DNA from: Oceanicella actignis
Lineage (GTDB): Bacteria > Pseudomonadota > Alphaproteobacteria > Rhodobacterales > Rhodobacteraceae
Assembly (NCBI RefSeq): GCF_008124525.1
Contig: NZ_VNHJ01000007.1
Location: 1-64,000, forward strand
Length of the DNA stretch: 64,000 bases
Direction of reading: 5' to 3'
The position numbers and the translations under genes were made by a program. The notes below the pieces were generated by a model that searched no databases, was not told where the DNA came from, and saw only the letters and a list, made by a program, of their open reading frames with translations. Below, one piece after another: positions 60,437 to 64,000 of this stretch. Positions within the stretch are counted from its first letter, which is position 1, and every line of letters begins with the position of its first letter.

Positions 60437-61233
60437 GCGCGCGCCTCCGCCGCCCGCTGGGCGGGCGTCTTGTTCTTCAGGCCCGTGCCCAGATAGGCCT
60501 CGATCACGCGCTCGTCGTTCTTGATCTCTTCGGCCGTGCCCTGGGCCAGAACCTTGCCCTCGGCCATGCAGATCACCGGGTCGCACAGGCGCGAGATGAA
60601 ATCCATGTCGTGCTCGATCATGCAGAAGGTGTAGCCGCGCTCGCGATTGAGGCGCAGGATCGCGTCGCCGATGGTGTTGAGCAGCGTGCGGTTCACGCCC
60701 GCGCCGACCTCGTCCAGGAACACGATGCGCGCGTCTGTCATCATGGTGCGCCCCAGCTCGAGCAGCTTCTTCTGGCCGCCCGACAGGTTGCCGGCCAGCT
60801 CGTCGGCGACGTGGCCGATCTCGAGAAACTCGATCACCTCGTCGGCGCGGGCGCGGATGCGCTCTTCCTCCTCGCGCACGGCGCCGCCGTGGAACCAGGC
60901 CTGCCACAGGCGCTCGCCCGGCTGGTTCGGCGGCACCATCATCAGATTCTCGCGCACCGTCAGGGTCGAGAACTCGTGCGCGATCTGGAAGGTGCGCAGC
61001 AGACCCTTGGCGAACAGCTGGTGAGGCTTGAGGCCGGTGATGTCCTCGCCGTCCAGATAGACCTTGCCCGAGGTCGGGGGAAAGGCCCCGGCGATGACGT
61101 TGAACAACGTCGTCTTTCCCGCTCCGTTGGGGCCGATCAGGCCGGTGATCGTCCCGGTCTTGATCTCGAGCGTCGCTCCGTCCACCGCGTGCACGCCGCC
61201 GAAATGCTTGTGCAGGTTCTCGACACGGATCAT
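60433..61233 (-). CDS. livG: Branched-chain amino acid ABC transporter ATPase LivG
   Basis: A 266-residue ATPase. Walker A GPNGAGKTTLFNVIAG, the signature NLSGGQKKLLELGRTMM, Walker B IVFLDEVGAGVNRTL and the H-loop FCMIEHDMDFI are present; QLFAKGLLRTFQIAHEFSTLTV is typical of LivG. In the Walker B motif, DEVGAG replaces the more common DEPAAG. It is separated from livJ by a strong hairpin terminator. Confidence 0.95.
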   Translation of the reverse strand: MIRVENLHKHFGGVHAVDGATLEIKTGTITGLIGPNGAGKTTLFNVIAGAFPPTSGKVYLDGEDITGLKPHQLFAKGLLRTFQIAHEFSTLTVRENLMMVPPNQPGERLWQAWFHGGAVREEEERIRARADEVIEFLEIGHVADELAGNLSGGQKKLLELGRTMMTDARIVFLDEVGAGVNRTLLNTIGDAILRLNRERGYTFCMIEHDMDFISRLCDPVICMAEGKVLAQGTAEEIKNDERVIEAYLGTGLKNKTPAQRAAEARA

Positions 61234-61253
61234 GAGACGCGTCCCGTCTTGTC

Positions 61254-61283
61254 AAAGACCCGGCGCGGGGGCCGCGCCGGGTC
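61254..61283 (-). terminator. Hairpin between livJ and livG
   Basis: A perfect 12-bp stem (GACCCGGCGCGG with CCGCGCCGGGTC, 61257-61283) with a three-base loop is followed on the minus strand by TTT. It sits between the binding-protein gene and the rest of the liv operon. It would cut most transcripts after livJ, or protect the livJ message, and so raise binding protein over membrane parts. Confidence 0.8.
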
Positions 61284-61306
61284 CGGTTGCGTGGATGAGG
61301 CCGCGC

Positions 61307-62494
61307 TCAGCGAACGCGGACGGTGGTGAACTTGCCGCCCTTGACCTCGAGTTCGCGATACGAGCCGGCGGCCTCGCCCGGGCCGATCAGCTCGACATTG
61401 GTGGCGCCGACGTAATCGACGTCGCCGCCCTTGGCCAGGATGTCCAGCGCCTTGGCCAGCTCGCCGGGGCCGATGGGCTCGCCGGGGGCGTTGGCCACCT
61501 CGATGATCTTGGACTGGATGGCGGCGCGGTCGTCGGAACCGGCGGCCTGCATGGCCAGCGCGATCAGCGCCGCGGCGTCGTAGGATTCGCCGCGATAGGG
61601 ACCGTCGCCCATGATGCCGTTGGCCTTGGCCATCTTGTCGAACTTGGCGAAGTTGTCTCCCGCCGAGCCGGGCGCGGTGCCGAAGCTGCCGTCCAGCGCC
61701 GAGCCGAAGGTCTGGGTCAGGCTGTCGCCGATCATGCCGTCGCCAAGGATGAAGGTGTCGAAGGCGCCGGTGTCGAGCGCGGCCTGGATCACGCCCTTGC
61801 CGCCCTGATCGACATAGCCGAACACGGCCAGCGCGTCGGCGCCCGCCGCGGCCAGCGCGCCGACTTCGGCCGAGTAGTCGCCCTTGCCGTCCTCATGCGC
61901 CGAGACGATCGGAACCTCGCCGCCCGCGGCGGTGAAGGCGGCGACGAAGGCGTCGGCCAGGCCCTTGCCGTAGTCGTTGTTGGTGTAGGTGACGGCCACG
62001 CTCTTGATGCCGCGCTCCTTGACGATGTCGGCCAGCACCTGGCCCTGGCGCGCGTCGGACGGCGCGGTGCGGAAGAAGTAGCCCTTGTCCTCGATGGTCG
62101 AGAGCGCCGGCGAGGTGGCCGAGGGCGAGATGGTGACGACGCCGTTGGGCACCGACACGTTCGCGGTCACGGCCATGGTCACGCCCGAGCAGTCGGGGCC
62201 GTAGATGGCGGCGACCTTCTCCGAGGTGACCAGGCGCTCGGCCGCGGCGACGGCGGCGGCCGAGTCGACGCAGGTGCTGTCGGCGCGCACGGGCACGAGC
62301 ACCTTGCCGCCCAGCAGCGTGCCGGCGTCCGAGGCCTCCTTCATGGCCAGCTCGGCCGAGGCGGCCATGTCGGGGGTCAGCGACTCGATCGGGCCGGTGA
62401 AGCCCAGGATGACGCCGATCTTGACCTCCTGCGCGCCCGCGGCGCCGGTCAGCGCCAGCGCGACGGCGGCCGAGGCGAGAAGCGTTTTCTTCAT
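61307..62494 (-). CDS. livJ: Branched-chain amino acid ABC transporter substrate-binding protein
   Basis: A 395-residue periplasmic protein. The signal peptide covers residues 1-21 (MKKTLLASAAVALALTGAAGA); KIGVILGFTGPIESLTPDMA begins the mature part. A cysteine pair (STCVDS and GPDCSG) may form a disulfide. SPSATSPALSTIEDKGYFFRT and VTYTNNDYGKGLADAFVAAF are typical of type I periplasmic binding proteins, and the C-terminal YRELEVKGGKFTTVRVR is usual in alphaproteobacterial homologues. The ATG at 62494 has GGGAG six bases away. The exact ligand may be an amino acid, amide or aromatic acid. Confidence 0.92.
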   Translation of the reverse strand: MKKTLLASAAVALALTGAAGAQEVKIGVILGFTGPIESLTPDMAASAELAMKEASDAGTLLGGKVLVPVRADSTCVDSAAAVAAAERLVTSEKVAAIYGPDCSGVTMAVTANVSVPNGVVTISPSATSPALSTIEDKGYFFRTAPSDARQGQVLADIVKERGIKSVAVTYTNNDYGKGLADAFVAAFTAAGGEVPIVSAHEDGKGDYSAEVGALAAAGADALAVFGYVDQGGKGVIQAALDTGAFDTFILGDGMIGDSLTQTFGSALDGSFGTAPGSAGDNFAKFDKMAKANGIMGDGPYRGESYDAAALIALAMQAAGSDDRAAIQSKIIEVANAPGEPIGPGELAKALDILAKGGDVDYVGATNVELIGPGEAAGSYRELEVKGGKFTTVRVR

Positions 62495-62598
62495 GATCAT
62501 CTCCCGTTGGGTGTCTCGTTGCTTGTTGGGCGCGCGCCGGGCGCGCGGCGACGGAAAAGCCTTCCGCGCCGCCCGCCGGGGCGCCATGCCGCGGCGCC

Positions 62599-62629
62599 AT
62601 TGTGTCTTGGATCGGCGGCGCGCTGTCAA
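62599..62629 (-). promoter_or_regulatory. Candidate livJ promoter
   Basis: A perfect TTGACA (minus strand, 62624-62629) is followed by CACAAT at 62599-62604. The spacing of 19 is longer than ideal. The AGACA/TGTCT inverted repeat lies immediately upstream. Confidence 0.4.
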
Positions 62630-62788
62630 TCAAGACAAGCGCCAGCATATGTCTATTTGCGCGCCCTGCGCGCAGAATTCCGCCCCCGCAGAGGGCCGCG
62701 CGGCAATTTTCTTCCCAACTTTCCCCGCCGCGCCCCCCGCGCGCGAAATCCGCCCCGGCCGCGGCCGCGAAGGCGCGCTCAAGCGCCC

Positions 62789-62817
62789 TTGCGAGCGGCG
62801 CGCCGAGCCGCGATAAA
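62789..62817 (+). promoter_or_regulatory. Promoter of the MarR-family gene
   Basis: TTGCGA (62789-62794) and GATAAA (62812-62817) are 17 bases apart, each matching consensus at four positions. The start codon lies about 50 bases downstream. Confidence 0.5.
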
Positions 62818-62867
62818 GACCTGATCCTTCCCGCGGCGCCCCGGCCGCTCACAGGAACAAGGCTGGA

Positions 62868-63317
62868 ATGGAAGCGAAAGACGTCAACCCGCGCTCGCTC
62901 GGCTTTCTGATCACCGACGTGGCGCGGCTGCTGCGCGCCGACCTGGAACGGCGCGTGGCCAGGGCCGGGCTGGCCCTGACCAGCGGCGAGGCGCGCGCGC
63001 TGGTTCATGCCGCCGCCGCCGAGGGCGCGCGCCAGACCCACCTGGCCGAGCGCATGGGCGTCGAGCCGATGACCCTGTGCGGCTATGTGGACCGCCTGGA
63101 ATCGCAGGGGCTGGTGGCCCGCCAGCCGCACCCGCAGGACGGGCGCGCCAAGATCGTCACCCTGACCCCGCAAGGGCGCGAGATGATCCGCGAGATCGCG
63201 CCCCTGCTCGTCGCCATGCTGGCCGACGCCACCGAGGGCATGTCGCAGGCGCAGATCGACGCGCTGCGCGCCGCGCTCGAACACATGCGCGCGCGCCTGA
63301 CCTCGGACGAGGGCTGA
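62868..63317 (+). CDS. MarR family transcriptional regulator
   Basis: A 149-residue winged-helix repressor-type protein. LGFLITDVARLLRADLERRV forms the first dimerisation helix. RQTHLAERMGVEPMTLCGYVDRLESQGLV (residues about 55-83) is the helix-turn-helix, and HPQDGRAKIVTLTPQGREM is the wing. The signal it senses is unknown. It is divergent from livJ, so it may act on the liv promoter or only on its own. The partner genes usual for SlyA/MarR efflux control are not seen here. Confidence 0.9.
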   Translation: MEAKDVNPRSLGFLITDVARLLRADLERRVARAGLALTSGEARALVHAAAAEGARQTHLAERMGVEPMTLCGYVDRLESQGLVARQPHPQDGRAKIVTLTPQGREMIREIAPLLVAMLADATEGMSQAQIDALRAALEHMRARLTSDEG

Positions 63318-63327
63318 ACGCTCAGCC

Positions 63328-64000
63328 CTACGGGGCGTGGAGGAACCGCGCCTCGGGCGCGCCGCGCACATCCTCCAGATCGATCGCGAACACCGCCCCC
63401 GCATCGGGCTGCGCGGCCAGCTGCGCCTCGCTCAGCCCCGCGCGCGCCGAGACCACGAAAAGCCGCCGCAGATCCGGGCCCCCGAAGGCCGGGCAGGTCG
63501 GGCGCTGGATCGGCAGCTCGACCACCCGCTCCTCGCGCCCGTCCGGGGCGTAGCGCACCACGCGCCAGGCGTCCCACTGCGCGTTCCACACATGCCCCTC
63601 GGCGTCGCAGACCGAGCCGTCGGGCCAGGCCTTGCCGCGCAGGTCCACGAACACCTCGGACTCGCCGCGCGGCGCGCCGTCGGCCGGGTCGAGCGGCTGG
63701 CGCCAGATGATCTGCTCGACCGTGTCGGTCCAGTAGGCCGCGCGCCCGTCGGGCGAGAAGCAGATCGAGTTGGGCACCGTCACGCCCTTGCGCCAGAGCC
63801 GCGGCCCCTCGGCGCCGACGCGCCAGATGGCGCCCGCGCCGCGCTCGAACTTCCAGCCCATGGTCCCGATCCAGAAGTTCCCCCACGGATCCGCCCGCCC
63901 GTCATTCGCGCGCGTGACGGGATCGTCGGCCTCGAGCGGCCAGAGGCGCTCGCACGCCTCGCCGTCCAGATCGAGCCGCCAGAGCCCGCTCTGCGAGGCG
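63328..64000 (-). CDS. SMP-30/gluconolactonase family protein, C-terminal part (gene runs off the window)
   Basis: About 223 residues of a beta-propeller lactonase; its start is beyond position 64000. The visible part has VTRANDGRADPWGNFWIGTMG, with the metal-binding Asn/Asp of the family, then CFSPDGRAAYWTDT, KAWPDGSVCDAEGHVWNA and GRAAYWTDTVEQ. Members hydrolyse sugar acid lactones such as gluconolactone or arabinonolactone. ORF-finding tools would start it at the internal Met near 63861, but the reading frame and family similarity continue to the window edge. It converges on the MarR gene with a 10-base gap. Confidence 0.88.
   Translation of the reverse strand, partial: ASQSGLWRLDLDGEACERLWPLEADDPVTRANDGRADPWGNFWIGTMGWKFERGAGAIWRVGAEGPRLWRKGVTVPNSICFSPDGRAAYWTDTVEQIIWRQPLDPADGAPRGESEVFVDLRGKAWPDGSVCDAEGHVWNAQWDAWRVVRYAPDGREERVVELPIQRPTCPAFGGPDLRRLFVVSARAGLSEAQLAAQPDAGAVFAIDLEDVRGAPEARFLHAP

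Larger units (their letters stand above)
62495..62867. other. Divergent region between livJ and the MarR gene
   Basis: These 373 bases contain promoters for both genes (given separately) and an AGACA/TGTCT inverted repeat at 62633-62654 with 12 bases between the arms. No gene is supported. Confidence 0.5.

Noticed and set aside
1-64000. tRNA or rRNA genes, insertion sequences, prophage or integron genes
   Set aside because: No TPsiC-like GGTTCGAATCC stretches, transposase or integrase motifs, or terminal inverted repeats were seen in the gaps between genes.

Overview
The window is a G+C-rich, gene-dense chromosomal segment carrying about 66 protein genes, two of them cut by the window edges. 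It holds no rRNA, tRNA, prophage, insertion sequence or CRISPR array that I can see. Gene content points to an alphaproteobacterium of the Rhodobacterales. Supporting signs are aerobic-type cobalamin genes with a long His-rich CbiX, a DUF6732 protein, the DacC-Tmk-HolB-TatD order, the pseudouridine synthase/TadA neighbourhood and many 4-bp ATGA/GTGA gene overlaps. The genus cannot be fixed from this sequence; the very high G+C would suit lineages such as Albimonas, Rubrimonas or Amaricoccus, but that is a guess.

Layout. 1-467: start of an acetyl-CoA synthetase gene with its control region. 653-12076 (minus strand): a long housekeeping run of cysK, MscS channel, AlaX, SPOR protein, dacC, tmk, holB, tatD, PhnP-like hydrolase and AEC transporter. 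12191-16457: pseudouridine synthase, GNAT enzyme, tadA, UPF0173 hydrolase and a ceramidase-like membrane protein. 16881-18732: gatC and gatA. 19055-31890: a cobalamin region built as two divergent operons. The minus-strand operon (DUF6732, cbiX, cobH fusion, cobL, cobI, cbiG-cobJ, cobM) makes the corrin ring. The plus-strand operon (DUF1636, cobT, cobS, cobC, cobU, cobQ) assembles the lower loop and amidates the ring. 32766-38282: a hotdog dehydratase, an acyltransferase-3/SGNH protein, a HisC-like aminotransferase and a DUF3422 protein. 38287-40197: divergent permease and binding protein of a polar amino acid transporter. 40493-44930 (minus): L,D-transpeptidase, lpxD, a dedicated acyl carrier protein and a FabF-like synthase, an envelope/lipid A block. 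45224-49769: DUF882 peptidase, NnrU protein, a second CbiX-like protein, an SDR and a quinone oxidoreductase-like MDR. 50073-53490: two acyl-CoA dehydrogenases of the pimeloyl-CoA type and a crotonase. 53548-57259: a small lipoprotein, methyltransferase, gloB, an ABC membrane domain without ATPase and an FMN reductase. 57383-62494 (minus): a complete branched-chain amino acid (liv) ABC transporter, followed by a divergent MarR regulator and a truncated SMP-30 gene.

The points most worth a second look are: the precorrin-8X methylmutase fused to a large domain of unknown role; the CbiX with an MxCxxC motif and histidine tail; the 26-bp tandem array inside the divergent amino acid transporter promoter; an A+T-rich hairpin-bearing island at 40220-40400; two long gene-free stretches (31891-32765 and 46425-47248); and several promoter/operator arrangements, notably at 49921-49980 and 26823-26877. 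I found no convincing wholly new defence or metabolic system. All family assignments are from reading the sequence and memory of the families, not from a search.
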